From NCBI RefSeq assembly GCF_001752365.1, contig NZ_MEIY01000001.1, positions 2,286,473 through 2,350,472 of the forward strand: a stretch of DNA of 64,000 nucleotides, written 5' to 3'. Under the pieces are notes generated by a model. The model was not told the DNA's origin. It did no database searches and saw only the letters and a program-made list of their open reading frames with translations. Every line of letters starts with the position of its first letter. The stretch's first letter is position 1. Positions 47,767 to 56,597 of this stretch are shown here, piece by piece. The position numbers and the translations under genes are program-made. The stretch is from Marinobacter sp. X15-166B (GTDB taxonomy: Bacteria; Pseudomonadota; Gammaproteobacteria; Pseudomonadales; Oleiphilaceae).

Positions 47767-48534
47767 ATGAACAACAAGATGTTTGATCTGTCCGGCAAGG
47801 TGGCATTGGTTACGGGGGCCAGTCGCGGCATCGGCGAAAGCATTGCCCGCACGCTGGCGGCCAGCGGGGCTCACGTGATTGTCAGCAGTCGGAACATCGA
47901 CGGCTGTCAGTTCGTTGCCGAGCGCATCCGCGAAGGGGGCGGCAGTGCGGAAGCGTTCGCCTGTCATATTGGCGAAATGGACCAGCTTGAAGCAGTGTGG
48001 AAACACATCGCTGCGACCCACGGCAAGCTCGACATACTGGTCAACAATGCGGCCACCAACCCCTATTTCGGTCCCGTTGAAGACACCGACCTTGGGGCTT
48101 TTCAGAAAACCGTCGACGTAAACATTCGTGGCTATTACTTCATGTGTGCACGGGCAGTACAACTCATGAAAACCCACGGCGGGGGCGCCATTGTCAATGT
48201 AGCGTCAGTAAACGGGGTGGTGCCGGGTCATTTTCAGGGCATCTACTCGATCACCAAGGCGGCAGTGATGGCAATGACCAAGTCATTTGCAAAAGAGCTG
48301 GGCGCGCAAAACATCCGCGTCAATGCGTTACTGCCGGGACTGACGGACACCCGGTTCGCCCGCGCGCTGACCAGCAACGAGGCCATCAAAAAGCAGGCAT
48401 TGCAGCACATTCCGATGAACCGGGTGGCGGCCCCGGATGAGATGGCGGGCACCGTGCTGTATCTGGTATCCGCCGCCTCGACTTACACCACCGGAACCTG
48501 TATCAACGTGGACGGTGGTTATCTCACCGTCTGA
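47767..48534 (+). CDS. short-chain dehydrogenase/reductase (operon gene 5)
   Basis: SDR of 255 residues in the FabG-like group. The cofactor motif is LVTGASRGIGESIAR, then NNAATNPYFGP, and catalytic Ser, Tyr, Lys in VASVNGVVPGHFQGIYSITKAA. The C-terminus (GTCINVDGGYLTV) is canonical. It likely oxidises or reduces a hydroxyacyl intermediate, as LvaD does in the levulinate operon, but that is inference from position. Its 3' end overlaps dacB by 16 bp on the opposite strand. Confidence 0.86.
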   Translation: MNNKMFDLSGKVALVTGASRGIGESIARTLAASGAHVIVSSRNIDGCQFVAERIREGGGSAEAFACHIGEMDQLEAVWKHIAATHGKLDILVNNAATNPYFGPVEDTDLGAFQKTVDVNIRGYYFMCARAVQLMKTHGGGAIVNVASVNGVVPGHFQGIYSITKAAVMAMTKSFAKELGAQNIRVNALLPGLTDTRFARALTSNEAIKKQALQHIPMNRVAAPDEMAGTVLYLVSAASTYTTGTCINVDGGYLTV

Positions 48535-50060
48535 CCCCGGGGCTCAGCCTGAGACAGCGATCGGCCCACCGGTGGCCGGTAATACAGCGAGTAGAGCACG
48601 CGGTCAAGGACCGCCGCGCCATTCCAGGCAGGGGCGTGGTTGACGATGCTGACCACCGCCCAGGTGGTGGCGGTCTTGTCCCGGGTAAACCCGGCAATGG
48701 AGCGCACATGTTCCAGATAACCGGTTTTTATACGCCCGAGACCGTCCAGTCCGGTATTGCGAAGCCGGCGCGCCATGGTGCCGTCCATCGCGATCAGCGG
48801 CAGTGAAGCCATCAGGTCAGCCCCATAGGGGCTGTTCCAGGCGAGACGCAATATCTGGGCACCCTGACGGGCCGTGATACGGCCATGCCGGGTGAGCCCC
48901 GCGCCGTTGTCAATCACCAGACCGCTGGTGTTGATTCCCCGGGCATGGAGCCATTCATGGATGGTGCGGATCCCCGCCAGGCGATCATCGTCATCGCCGG
49001 GCTTGCGGTTTTCGGCCCCGATAGTGAGCAACAACTGACGGGCCATAACATTGCTGCTCCACTTGTTGATGTCCCGCACCATGGTGACCAGATCCGGTGA
49101 CGACAGACTGATGAGCAGCCGGGCATCTTCGGGGGTGGTACCGGTTCGGTCATGCCCCGCCAACGTAATGCCGATGTCATGCAGCAGGGAGCGGATCAGT
49201 GCCGCACTGTAGCGGGCGTGGGGCAGCAGGGAAAAATAGGCCGTCGTCCGGCACCCCTCCGGTAATTCCCCGCTGACTTTCATGGTGACGCCACCGTCAT
49301 CATGGAAACGGGGCTCCCACTCGAACTGTGTGCGCGCCGGGCAAACCGTTGGCGCGGCGGTGCTCACCCGGTTGTCGATGACCACCCCAGGCAGAGCCGG
49401 CGTGCTCCAGGCCTGAGTGCCCCGCTGGTCGGAACGCACTTGAAAGTGGATCAGGTTCAGATTGGTCAGGTAAGCGGAAGGTTCCACCAGAAAGGGGGCA
49501 TAGGGGTTGTCACCGTTATCCTTAAACGCCGGCTGACCAGCGTTGATCCGGAAGTACCCGCCATCCAGAATCAGATTGCCGCGGATGGTCCGTACACCCA
49601 TGCCGCGCAATTCACCGAGGGCGCTCCAGAGCTGCTCCTGAGTCAACTTGGGGTCGCCCCCGAATCGGACATACAAGTTGCCCTCCAGGGTGTCCCCCGT
49701 CAGCCGGCCATCGGTATAAAAGCGGGTTTGCCAGTGATGGGCCGGGCCCAGAATTTCCAGCGCAGCGTAAGTGGTGACCAGCTTCATGATCGACCCCGGA
49801 CTCATGGGCTGATCGGCGTTGATGTATTGCTCAATGCCCGGTCCGTTTAACGGGATGGCCGCCAGGGCGAGCGCATCCGCACCATCGAGCGAGCTGGCCG
49901 CATACTCGCGGATGGCGGCACTCCAGTTCCTGTCGACAGCATCAGCAGCCTGGGTCAGGGGGGCCAGCAGCACCAAACCCGTGTACAGGAGCCCCCGACA
50001 GATACGGACAGCGGCGAAATGAATGCGGGCGCAGGTAGCGGCCGTTAGGGTGCGCGACAT
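48519..50060 (-). CDS. dacB: D-alanyl-D-alanine carboxypeptidase/endopeptidase (PBP4)
   Basis: Periplasmic low-molecular-mass penicillin-binding protein that trims or cuts peptidoglycan cross-links. The active-site motifs are Ser90-x-x-Lys93 (SPGSIMKLV), SxN in KWSSNVMAR and KTG in GRIKTGYLEH. A signal peptide precedes AADAVDRNW. The ATG at 50060 is preferred over 50138 because it directly begins the signal peptide; its ribosome site is weak. 513 residues, near E. coli PBP4 (477). Converges on the SDR gene and overlaps it by 16 bp. Confidence 0.92.
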   Translation of the reverse strand: MSRTLTAATCARIHFAAVRICRGLLYTGLVLLAPLTQAADAVDRNWSAAIREYAASSLDGADALALAAIPLNGPGIEQYINADQPMSPGSIMKLVTTYAALEILGPAHHWQTRFYTDGRLTGDTLEGNLYVRFGGDPKLTQEQLWSALGELRGMGVRTIRGNLILDGGYFRINAGQPAFKDNGDNPYAPFLVEPSAYLTNLNLIHFQVRSDQRGTQAWSTPALPGVVIDNRVSTAAPTVCPARTQFEWEPRFHDDGGVTMKVSGELPEGCRTTAYFSLLPHARYSAALIRSLLHDIGITLAGHDRTGTTPEDARLLISLSSPDLVTMVRDINKWSSNVMARQLLLTIGAENRKPGDDDDRLAGIRTIHEWLHARGINTSGLVIDNGAGLTRHGRITARQGAQILRLAWNSPYGADLMASLPLIAMDGTMARRLRNTGLDGLGRIKTGYLEHVRSIAGFTRDKTATTWAVVSIVNHAPAWNGAAVLDRVLYSLYYRPPVGRSLSQAEPRGQTVR

Positions 50061-50214
50061 AGAAACAGACTCGATGTTTTGAAAATACCAGAGGTCATTT
50101 AACCATAGCGTATGTTTACTCCGCGTACTATGTGGCAAAGCTATACATGACGTTAGATAGTTGAAGTATGACTATTGTTTATATTGCAGTTTTATAGCAA
50201 ACCAAAACCGCGCA

Positions 50215-50242
50215 GGGCTTGCCGGTGGCCGCCGGCAAGCCC
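50215..50242 (-). terminator. terminator of the aldo-keto reductase gene
   Basis: Eleven-base perfect stem GGGCTTGCCGG (50215-50225) with CCGGCAAGCCC (50232-50242), six-base loop. On the minus strand it is followed within ten bases by GGTTTTGG, a weak T tract. Confidence 0.5.
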
Positions 50243-50247
50243 GACGG

Positions 50248-51057
50248 TTAATCCCAGTCGGGGGCGAAGGACGGATCGGCCAGACGTTCGCCCCGGTCCA
50301 GCCGGTCGATGGCGTGCAGGTCTTCGGCGCTGAGGCTCAGTTGCAGCGCATCGAGGTTGGCCTTTTGATGTTGCGGACGGGTGGATGCCGGGATGGGGAC
50401 GATCTGGCGGGCCAGCAACCAGGCGAGGGCGATCTGCGCGGGGGACGCGTTGTAATCCCGCCCGATCTGCTGCAGGGTGGTGTCTTCCATCACCCGGCCG
50501 GCCGCAAGGGGCATGTATCCGGTGACCTGAATCCCGAGTTTCTGGGTGAGTTCAACCACCTTGCGGTTAGCGAAGAAGGGGTGGGATTCCACCTGGTGGG
50601 TGAAAATGGCTGCGTCTCCGAGAATATGCTGCGCTTGCGTCAGCTGCGTGCAAGTGAAATTGGAGACACCGATGTGCTCGGTCAGACCCTCACGCTGGGC
50701 ATCCCGCAACGCATGCAGATACACCTCCATGGGGACTTGGTCATCCGGCGACGGCCAGTGTATCAGGGCCAGATCCACATGATCGGTTTTCAGCCGTTGC
50801 AGGCTTCCTTTGAGGCTGTTCATCAGATCACTCGGGTGCAGGTTCTCGTGCCACACCTTGGTGGTCAGAAAGATTTCCCGCCGGGGAATGCCGCTGGACG
50901 TGATGCCGTCACCCACGGCGGACTCATTGGCGTAAAACTGCGCGGTGTCAATATGACGGTAACCAACGGATAACGCATTGCGTACGGCTTCCCGAGCAGT
51001 ATCACCCTGTAGCCGGAAGGTGCCCAACCCGATACTTGGAAGTGTGTCGAATGACAT
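50248..51057 (-). CDS. aldo/keto reductase (DkgB-like)
   Basis: NADPH-dependent aldo-keto reductase of 269 residues. The tetrad is Asp and Tyr in HIDTAQFYANE, Lys in LTTKVW and His in LIHWPSP; LPSIGLGTFRL begins the barrel and VSNFT is present. Similarity to 2,5-diketo-D-gluconate reductase B suggests reduction of methylglyoxal or related carbonyls. A strong ribosome site GAGGAGG lies before the ATG. Divergent from the GFA gene across 139 bp. Confidence 0.88.
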   Translation of the reverse strand: MSFDTLPSIGLGTFRLQGDTAREAVRNALSVGYRHIDTAQFYANESAVGDGITSSGIPRREIFLTTKVWHENLHPSDLMNSLKGSLQRLKTDHVDLALIHWPSPDDQVPMEVYLHALRDAQREGLTEHIGVSNFTCTQLTQAQHILGDAAIFTHQVESHPFFANRKVVELTQKLGIQVTGYMPLAAGRVMEDTTLQQIGRDYNASPAQIALAWLLARQIVPIPASTRPQHQKANLDALQLSLSAEDLHAIDRLDRGERLADPSFAPDWD

Positions 51058-51196
51058 GAATTCCTCCTCTGGTGTTTGCCCGTTAGTAGGGTGAGGTCAG
51101 CAGGTTAAAATTACAACAAGAATGATAGCCGTTGACACCAGTCAGGGTATTATGTCGGTGTGTTTTTTTTGTAGACCGGAATGATCGGGAGGTCCG

Positions 51197-51613
51197 ATGA
51201 TGTATACCGGCCAGTGTCTGTGTGGCGAGGTCAGGTTCCGCTACGACGGCCCGCTGGGACCCTTGATCCTCTGTCATTGCAGCCAGTGCCGGCGGGCCCA
51301 TGGCAGTGCGTTTTCGGCCAGCACACCGGTACAGGCCCTGCGCTTTCAATACACCGCCGGAGCGGATCGGGTGCAGGAGTACGAATCCCGCCCGGGAAAA
51401 TACCGCGGATTCTGCGGCCGTTGCGGCAGTCAGCTCTATAGCCGGTTTGATGCCATTGCGGGCATCCTGCGGCTGCGGGTCGGGGTGCTGAATGAGCCGC
51501 TGGGCAAAGTGCCTTTTGCCCACGAATACGTGGGCTCAAAAGCGGACTGGTTTGAAATAACCGACGACGTCCCTCAATTTGACAAAACCGGACGCGCCTG
51601 CGATCCCAACTAG
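51197..51613 (+). CDS. GFA (CENP-V) zinc-binding protein
   Basis: A 138-residue GFA-family protein, a zinc fold related to glutathione-dependent formaldehyde-activating enzyme. Zinc ligands are CLCGEV, CHCSQCRR and GFCGRCGSQL. Family members are mostly uncharacterised. GGGAGG sits before tandem ATGs at 51197 and 51200. A TTGACA at 51132 has no -10 box at proper spacing. Converges on yaiI with a 3-bp gap. Confidence 0.88.
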   Translation: MMYTGQCLCGEVRFRYDGPLGPLILCHCSQCRRAHGSAFSASTPVQALRFQYTAGADRVQEYESRPGKYRGFCGRCGSQLYSRFDAIAGILRLRVGVLNEPLGKVPFAHEYVGSKADWFEITDDVPQFDKTGRACDPN

Positions 51614-51616
51614 CAA

Positions 51617-52069
51617 CTAGCGCCGGGCATTTTTCTGCAGCCAACGGTCCAGCTGGTCGGCAAATTCCTTGCGGTCGGTTTGTGAGAAGGCCGCCGGGCC
51701 GCCGGTCACTTGACCGCTGTTGCGCAGTTCCTCCATGAAATTACGCATGGCCAGACGCTGGCGGATGTTTTCTCGGGTAAACGCCTCGCCCCGCGGATTG
51801 AACACGTCCGCGCCTTGCTCAATGGCTTCGGCGGCGAGGGGAATATCCTGGGTAATTACCAGGTCGCCTTTACTGAGCTGGCTGATGATTTCGTCGTCAG
51901 CGACGTCAAATCCCTGAGGTACCTGGCGGGTTTTGATGAAGGCACTGGGCGGCACCCGGATTGCCTGATTGGCAACAAAGGTGACCGCAATCTGCCAGCG
52001 GTTCGCCGCGCGGCAGAGGATGTCCTTGACGGCCACCGGGCAGGCGTCGGCATCGACCCATACTGGCAT
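51617..52069 (-). CDS. YaiI/YqxD family protein (DUF188)
   Basis: A 150-residue member of the UPF0178 (YaiI/YqxD) family, PIN-like nucleases of unknown target. Motifs are [16 protein letters not shown] at the N-terminus and [16 protein letters not shown] and [12 protein letters not shown] in the core. Function is not established. Confidence 0.9.
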   Translation of the reverse strand: MPVWVDADACPVAVKDILCRAANRWQIAVTFVANQAIRVPPSAFIKTRQVPQGFDVADDEIISQLSKGDLVITQDIPLAAEAIEQGADVFNPRGEAFTRENIRQRLAMRNFMEELRNSGQVTGGPAAFSQTDRKEFADQLDRWLQKNARR

Positions 52070-52216
52070 AATTCACTCCAACACAGAATTTCCGTTAAGG
52101 ATACCCTGAATGCAGGCGAAGGTCGCGCCCGGCCCGTCGGATTACGTTGGTTTGTCCCGCAGGCTAGGGCAGAATGGCTGCTGAGGTTGATATGGTGATC
52201 AGATGGGAGCTTGTCG

Positions 52217-52705
52217 ATGAAACGTATGTGTGTTGCGGTGCTGGCACTGTTGATGACGGTATGGATGCCAGCGGCCTTGCATGGCCACGAGTATCACAGT
52301 GGGAACCTGCATATTGACCACCCCTGGTCGCGGCCGACACCGCCCGGCGTCAGCATGGGGGTGGGCTACATGGTTATCAGTAACCGGGGCGAGGAGGCGG
52401 CAACCCTGATCGCGGCGACCTCGCCACGGGCGGGCCACATATCCATTCACCAAACCAGAATGACCGAGGGGGTGATGCGCATGCAACCTCTGGAAAAGGG
52501 GCTGGTCATTCCGGCGGGTGCCGCCGTGGTGTTGGAGCCCCTCGGGTATCATCTGATGCTGGAGCAGCTCGTCAGCACTCTGGTTGAGGGCGAGCGCATT
52601 CCGGTGACCCTGGAATTCGCCGGTGGCCAGCAGGTGCAGGTAGAACTGGCGGTCGACCCCCTGGACGACACGGAGTCTGAAGCGATGGATCACAGTCATC
52701 ACTGA
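52217..52705 (+). CDS. periplasmic copper chaperone PCuAC
   Basis: Copper(I) chaperone of the PCuAC family, which supplies the CuA or CuB site of cytochrome oxidase. The 162-residue product has a signal peptide (MKRMCVAVLALLMTVWMPA), DHPWSRPTPPGVSMGVGYM, and the copper ligands in ISIHQTRMTEGVMRMQPLE and GYHLMLEQL; the C-terminus is His-rich (MDHSHH). A TTG start at 52211 is less likely than the ATG at 52217, which has GGGAG upstream. Confidence 0.9.
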   Translation: MKRMCVAVLALLMTVWMPAALHGHEYHSGNLHIDHPWSRPTPPGVSMGVGYMVISNRGEEAATLIAATSPRAGHISIHQTRMTEGVMRMQPLEKGLVIPAGAAVVLEPLGYHLMLEQLVSTLVEGERIPVTLEFAGGQQVQVELAVDPLDDTESEAMDHSHH

Positions 52706-52769
52706 GCACCCCGGGCAGGCGCCGGCTCTGCAGCACTGCACCCTCTGTCGGAGTCAGGCGCTGTCCCCG

Positions 52770-53384
52770 TTGATCACGGTGGGCGAGCGTTTGTACTGGC
52801 GGTGCCCGCAATGCGAGGCGACCCTGATGGATGCCAGTGCCTGGTTGAGTCCCCAGCAGGAACGGGCCGTGTATGAGTGGCACGACAACCGGCCGGATGA
52901 CCCGCGGTACCGGGCGTTTCTGGGCAAGCTGGTCACGCCCCTGCTGGCGAGACTGCCCCCCGGGGACAGCCGGGGGCTGGATTTTGGGTGTGGTCCCGGG
53001 CCGGTGCTGGGGCAACTGTTGGAACAGCACGGGGTATCCATGGCGCGCTATGATCCGGCGTTTTTCCCGGACACCCGGGTTCTGGCGCGGCAATACGATG
53101 TCATAACCTGCACAGAAGTGATTGAGCACCTGCACGCGCCGGCGCAGATTTTTGCCCGGCTCGACCAGTGCCTGGCCCCCGGGGGCGTGCTCGCAATAAT
53201 GACTTGTTTTCAGACGGACGACCGGCGTTTCGAGCGTTGGCACTATCGCCGTGACCCCACCCACGTGGTGTTTTATCGGGAAGCCACCCTGGCCTGGGTC
53301 GCAGCGTGGCGGGGCTGGCAGCTGGAAATCCCGGTCAAGGATGTGGCCCTGTTTCACAAACCACTGGCGCTGGCCTTGAAATAG
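52770..53384 (+). CDS. SAM-dependent methyltransferase, N-terminus uncertain
   Basis: Class I methyltransferase with the SAM motif [20 protein letters not shown] and [16 protein letters not shown]. The only start codon in frame is TTG at 52770. Reading the same frame upstream, codons from 52734 onward encode [13 protein letters not shown], which supplies the first Cys pair of a zinc ribbon whose second pair is RCPQCEATL inside the gene. The frame is open back to 52644 without ATG or GTG. The real start is thus probably upstream at a non-standard codon (ATC at 52698 or 52689), or the sequence has an indel. Substrate is unknown. It follows PCuAC. Confidence 0.78.
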   Translation: MITVGERLYWRCPQCEATLMDASAWLSPQQERAVYEWHDNRPDDPRYRAFLGKLVTPLLARLPPGDSRGLDFGCGPGPVLGQLLEQHGVSMARYDPAFFPDTRVLARQYDVITCTEVIEHLHAPAQIFARLDQCLAPGGVLAIMTCFQTDDRRFERWHYRRDPTHVVFYREATLAWVAAWRGWQLEIPVKDVALFHKPLALALK

Positions 53385-53478
53385 GGCCCCGCTGGCGCCG
53401 CGGCTGACCGCTTTACTGGTATCATGGCGGGTGTTCACTTACCCCTGTCGTCCAACCCCGTTTGAAAAGGAGCCGACC

Positions 53479-53820
53479 ATGGCCAAGCTGCCTGCGTGCC
53501 CGCAATGCAACTCAGAATACACATATGAAGACGGCGTCCTGCTGGTGTGCCCCGAATGCGCCCATGAGTGGTCGGCCACCGAAACCGCCGAATCGTCCGA
53601 CCCGGCAGCGGTGGTGCGTGATGCCAACGGCAATGAGCTCAACGACGGCGATACCGTGACCGTGATTAAGGACCTCAAGGTGAAAGGCTCGTCGTCGGTG
53701 GTGAAGGTTGGCACCAAGGTGAAAAATATCCGCCTGGTGGACGGCGATCACGACATCGACTGCAAGGTGGACGGTATCGGCCCGATGAAACTCAAGTCTG
53801 AATTCGTCAAGAAGGCCTGA
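53479..53820 (+). CDS. yjdM: YjdM (PhnA-family) zinc-ribbon protein
   Basis: A 113-residue small protein of the YjdM family, formerly called PhnA. An N-terminal zinc ribbon ([20 protein letters not shown]) leads to a domain with the conserved [17 protein letters not shown] and [20 protein letters not shown]. Known members are not phosphonate enzymes; the role is undefined. Ribosome site AAAGGAG (53466-53472) supports this start. The 3' end overlaps the next gene on the opposite strand by 14 bp. Confidence 0.9.
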   Translation: MAKLPACPQCNSEYTYEDGVLLVCPECAHEWSATETAESSDPAAVVRDANGNELNDGDTVTVIKDLKVKGSSSVVKVGTKVKNIRLVDGDHDIDCKVDGIGPMKLKSEFVKKA

Positions 53821-54529
53821 TGCCCAGCACCAGCTCTGAAAACCGCTGCAACAGCGAGCTGGCTTCAGGGGCGTCCTGTACGCCAGCCATCAGTGCATCC
53901 GGACAAAATTTTTCTTCCCGGAGTGCCGGTGTCTGAACCTGCAAATAGGCGCGCATTATTTCGGCGGTGAATTCCGGGTGGAACTGCACTCCCCACGCGG
54001 TGTTGCCGAACCGGAACGCCTGATGCGGCTCGAATTCCGATGACGCCAGCAACACTGCCCCCTCGGGTAAGGTCAGCACCGATTGCAGGTGGGTCAACTG
54101 GGCCACAAACCGGGGCGGTAGCCGGCCAAACAGCGGGTCGGATGCCGCGGCCGGTTTGAGGGTCAGCGGCCAGCTGCCGGTTTCACGGCCCTGCGGGTGG
54201 TAGCCCACGGTGCCGCCGAGGGCGTGGGCCAGCAACTGATGTCCGTAACAGACGCCCAGCACCGGAATCTCCGCAGCCACTGCGGTGGCCAGCCAGCGGG
54301 CGCTGGATTCGCTCCATTCGGCCCGGTCGGTGACCATGGCGGGTGAGCCGGTCACCACTATACCCTGCCAGTCGGTGGCCGCGCCGGGGGATTCACCGGC
54401 GGTGACGTCAATCACAGTCAGATCAAGCTCTGGGGACAACCCACGAATAAACCAGTCTTCAAAATCGCCAAAACGACTTTGCAGAGCGGGGTAAGTGGTT
54501 CCCGTTTTAATAATGGCAACACGTTTCAT
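53807..54529 (-). CDS. class I glutamine amidotransferase-like protein
   Basis: A 240-residue class I glutamine amidotransferase domain. The catalytic Cys is in [17 protein letters not shown] and the His-Glu pair in [12 protein letters not shown]. Related proteins are annotated as GMP synthase-like amidotransferases with uncertain substrate. The ATG at 54529 has AGGAT upstream; an in-frame ATG at 54616 would add a non-conserved extension. Confidence 0.86.
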   Translation of the reverse strand: MKRVAIIKTGTTYPALQSRFGDFEDWFIRGLSPELDLTVIDVTAGESPGAATDWQGIVVTGSPAMVTDRAEWSESSARWLATAVAAEIPVLGVCYGHQLLAHALGGTVGYHPQGRETGSWPLTLKPAAASDPLFGRLPPRFVAQLTHLQSVLTLPEGAVLLASSEFEPHQAFRFGNTAWGVQFHPEFTAEIMRAYLQVQTPALREEKFCPDALMAGVQDAPEASSLLQRFSELVLGIRPS

Positions 54530-54569
54530 TTGGGTATCCTGAAAACTGGGGCCGGTATCGGACCGGACG

Positions 54570-55286
54570 TTAAAGTTCGGCGTTATGATACACGTTTTGT
54601 ACGTCGTCCAGGTCATTCAGCATCGCCAGGAACTTTTCAAACAACGCCAGATCCTCCCCAACGACCGGAGTGGTGATCTGGGGCACAAACTGGATTTCAT
54701 CCACGTCAAAGTCCAGTTCGTCAAACGCACCGGTCAGCGCCTGTCGGGCGTGCGCGTATTCGGTGTGGGGGGTGAACACGGTGATCAGGCCCGCTTCGTT
54801 TTCGATGTCGGAGACGTCGACATCCGCCCGCATCAGCGCGTCCAGAACGGCGTCTTCGTCGTTGCCCCGGAAGGCAAGAATGGCGCAGTGGTCAAACATG
54901 TGGCTGACACTGCCGGGGGTGCCGATCTTGCATTTGGTTTTGGTGAAACACAGCCGCACATCCCCGAAGGTTCGATTAGGGTTGTCCGTCAGGCAATCGA
55001 CAATCACCATGCAGCTGCCCGGGCCGAAACCTTCATAGCGGGCGGTGGCGAAGTCTTCACCGGCGCCCCCCCGGGCTTTATCCAGCGCCTTTTCGATGAC
55101 ATGGGAGGGCACCTGGTCTTTTTTGGCGCGCTCGATCAGACCGCGCAGACTCAGATTACCCTCCGGGTCGGAGCCACCGGCTTTGGCGTTGACGTAGATT
55201 TCGCGTCCGTATTTGCTGTAAATCCTGGTTTTGGCTTCGGCCGTTTTGGCCATGGATTCTTTGCGGTTCTGATAGGCTCTGCCCAT
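54570..55286 (-). CDS. YebC/PmpR family transcriptional regulator (YeeN type)
   Basis: YebC/TACO1-family protein of 238 residues. The N-terminus ([21 protein letters not shown]) is of the YeeN type, followed by [31 protein letters not shown] and [18 protein letters not shown]. Members act as transcription regulators or as translation factors for poly-proline; which applies here is unclear. 40 bp separates it from the amidotransferase. Confidence 0.9.
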   Translation of the reverse strand: MGRAYQNRKESMAKTAEAKTRIYSKYGREIYVNAKAGGSDPEGNLSLRGLIERAKKDQVPSHVIEKALDKARGGAGEDFATARYEGFGPGSCMVIVDCLTDNPNRTFGDVRLCFTKTKCKIGTPGSVSHMFDHCAILAFRGNDEDAVLDALMRADVDVSDIENEAGLITVFTPHTEYAHARQALTGAFDELDFDVDEIQFVPQITTPVVGEDLALFEKFLAMLNDLDDVQNVYHNAEL

Positions 55287-55487
55287 TGCGAGGTCCTGTT
55301 AGCTGATCGACGAAAGATAGTGCGGCGCAATCCACGGAATTCTACGGAACAATAGAATCCGGGAACAGATTTTTTGATGCGTCCGCGCTTGCGCCCGCCC
55401 GGCAATTTCCTGATGTGGTGCGGTACAAAATATGGCCTATGCTGAGCGGAGAATGCGTGCGATCGTTTGCCACAGAGGGTGTTCGCC

Positions 55488-56597
55488 ATGATTCCCCACA
55501 CCATGAGTGCTATTCAGCTCACCGGCCACGGTGGGCTGGAGATGCTGGTTTACAATGACCGGGTCCCGGTGCCCACACCTGCCGCGGATGAGGTGCTGCT
55601 GGAGGTCAGCGCCTGTGGCATGAACAACACCGATGTGTGGGTGCGACAAGGGGCTTATGGCAGCGACACCGACCCCGCATCGGTGTCCACCTGGCGGCGG
55701 GGGCGCTCCACGCTGGTGTTCCCGCGTATTCAGGGCGCCGATACAGTGGGTACCATCGTGGCGGTGGGCGCCGGGGTGGCCGCGTCCCGGCTGGGGGAGC
55801 GGGTAATCGTCGATTTCAGCATCTACAATCGCCCGTTGGGCGATGACAGCCTGGCGGATATTGATTACATCGGCCATGGCCGTGACGGTGGTTATGCGGA
55901 CTATGTGGCGGTGCCCGCGGCAAACGCTCATGTGATCGACACGGAGCTGACGGATGCCGAGCTGGCTACCTTCTGTTGCGCGTACCTGACGGCCGAGCAC
56001 ATGCTGGAGCGGGCCCGGGTCACCGCCGGCGAACGGGTGCTGGTGACCGGTGCTTCTGGCGGCGTGGGCTCGGCGGTCATTCAGCTGGCCCGGGCCCGGG
56101 GCGCGATTCCCTACGCGGTGACCAGCGTGGACAAAGCGGGCAGGTTGCGTGCCATCGGCGCTGAAGGGGTGATCTGCCGGGGGCAGGGCGATCTGGTGGC
56201 GCAGGCGGACCGCATGACCGCCGGTGCTGCCATCGATGTGGTCGCCGACCTGGTGGCCGGGCCGATGTTCAATGATTTGCTGCGCATCCTGAAAACGGAA
56301 GGCCGTTACACCACGGCCGGCGCCATAGGCGGCCCGGTGGTGCAGCTGGATCTGCGCACCCTGTATTTAAAACAGCAGCAGTTGCACGGATCTTCCCAGG
56401 GTACCCGGGGGGATTTTCGTCGGGTGCTGGATTACATCGAGGCAGGGCGCATCCGGCCGCTGCTGGACCGGACCTTCAAACTGTCGGATTTTCACCGTGC
56501 GCAAACCGCATTCATGGCCAAACAGTACGTCGGTAAACTGGTGGTGGTGCCTGACCGCAAGTGGGCCCAGGTGGGGGCCTGCTATGCCCGCGACTGA
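55488..56597 (+). CDS. MDR-family alcohol dehydrogenase / quinone oxidoreductase
   Basis: Medium-chain dehydrogenase/reductase of 369 residues. The N-terminal GroES-like fold has SACGMNNTDVWVRQGAYG and QGADTVGTIVAVGAGV; the Rossmann motif is VLVTGASGGVGSAVIQLARARG. The usual catalytic zinc ligands are not evident, so it probably belongs to the quinone-reductase-like branch. The ATG at 55488 is preferred because AGAGGG precedes it; an in-frame TTG at 55467 is weaker. It overlaps the next gene by 14 bp, so the two likely act together. Confidence 0.85.
   Translation: MIPHTMSAIQLTGHGGLEMLVYNDRVPVPTPAADEVLLEVSACGMNNTDVWVRQGAYGSDTDPASVSTWRRGRSTLVFPRIQGADTVGTIVAVGAGVAASRLGERVIVDFSIYNRPLGDDSLADIDYIGHGRDGGYADYVAVPAANAHVIDTELTDAELATFCCAYLTAEHMLERARVTAGERVLVTGASGGVGSAVIQLARARGAIPYAVTSVDKAGRLRAIGAEGVICRGQGDLVAQADRMTAGAAIDVVADLVAGPMFNDLLRILKTEGRYTTAGAIGGPVVQLDLRTLYLKQQQLHGSSQGTRGDFRRVLDYIEAGRIRPLLDRTFKLSDFHRAQTAFMAKQYVGKLVVVPDRKWAQVGACYARD

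Noticed and set aside
51132..51153. TTGACA and TATTAT as promoter of the GFA gene
   Set aside because: Only 10 bp apart; not a working spacing.
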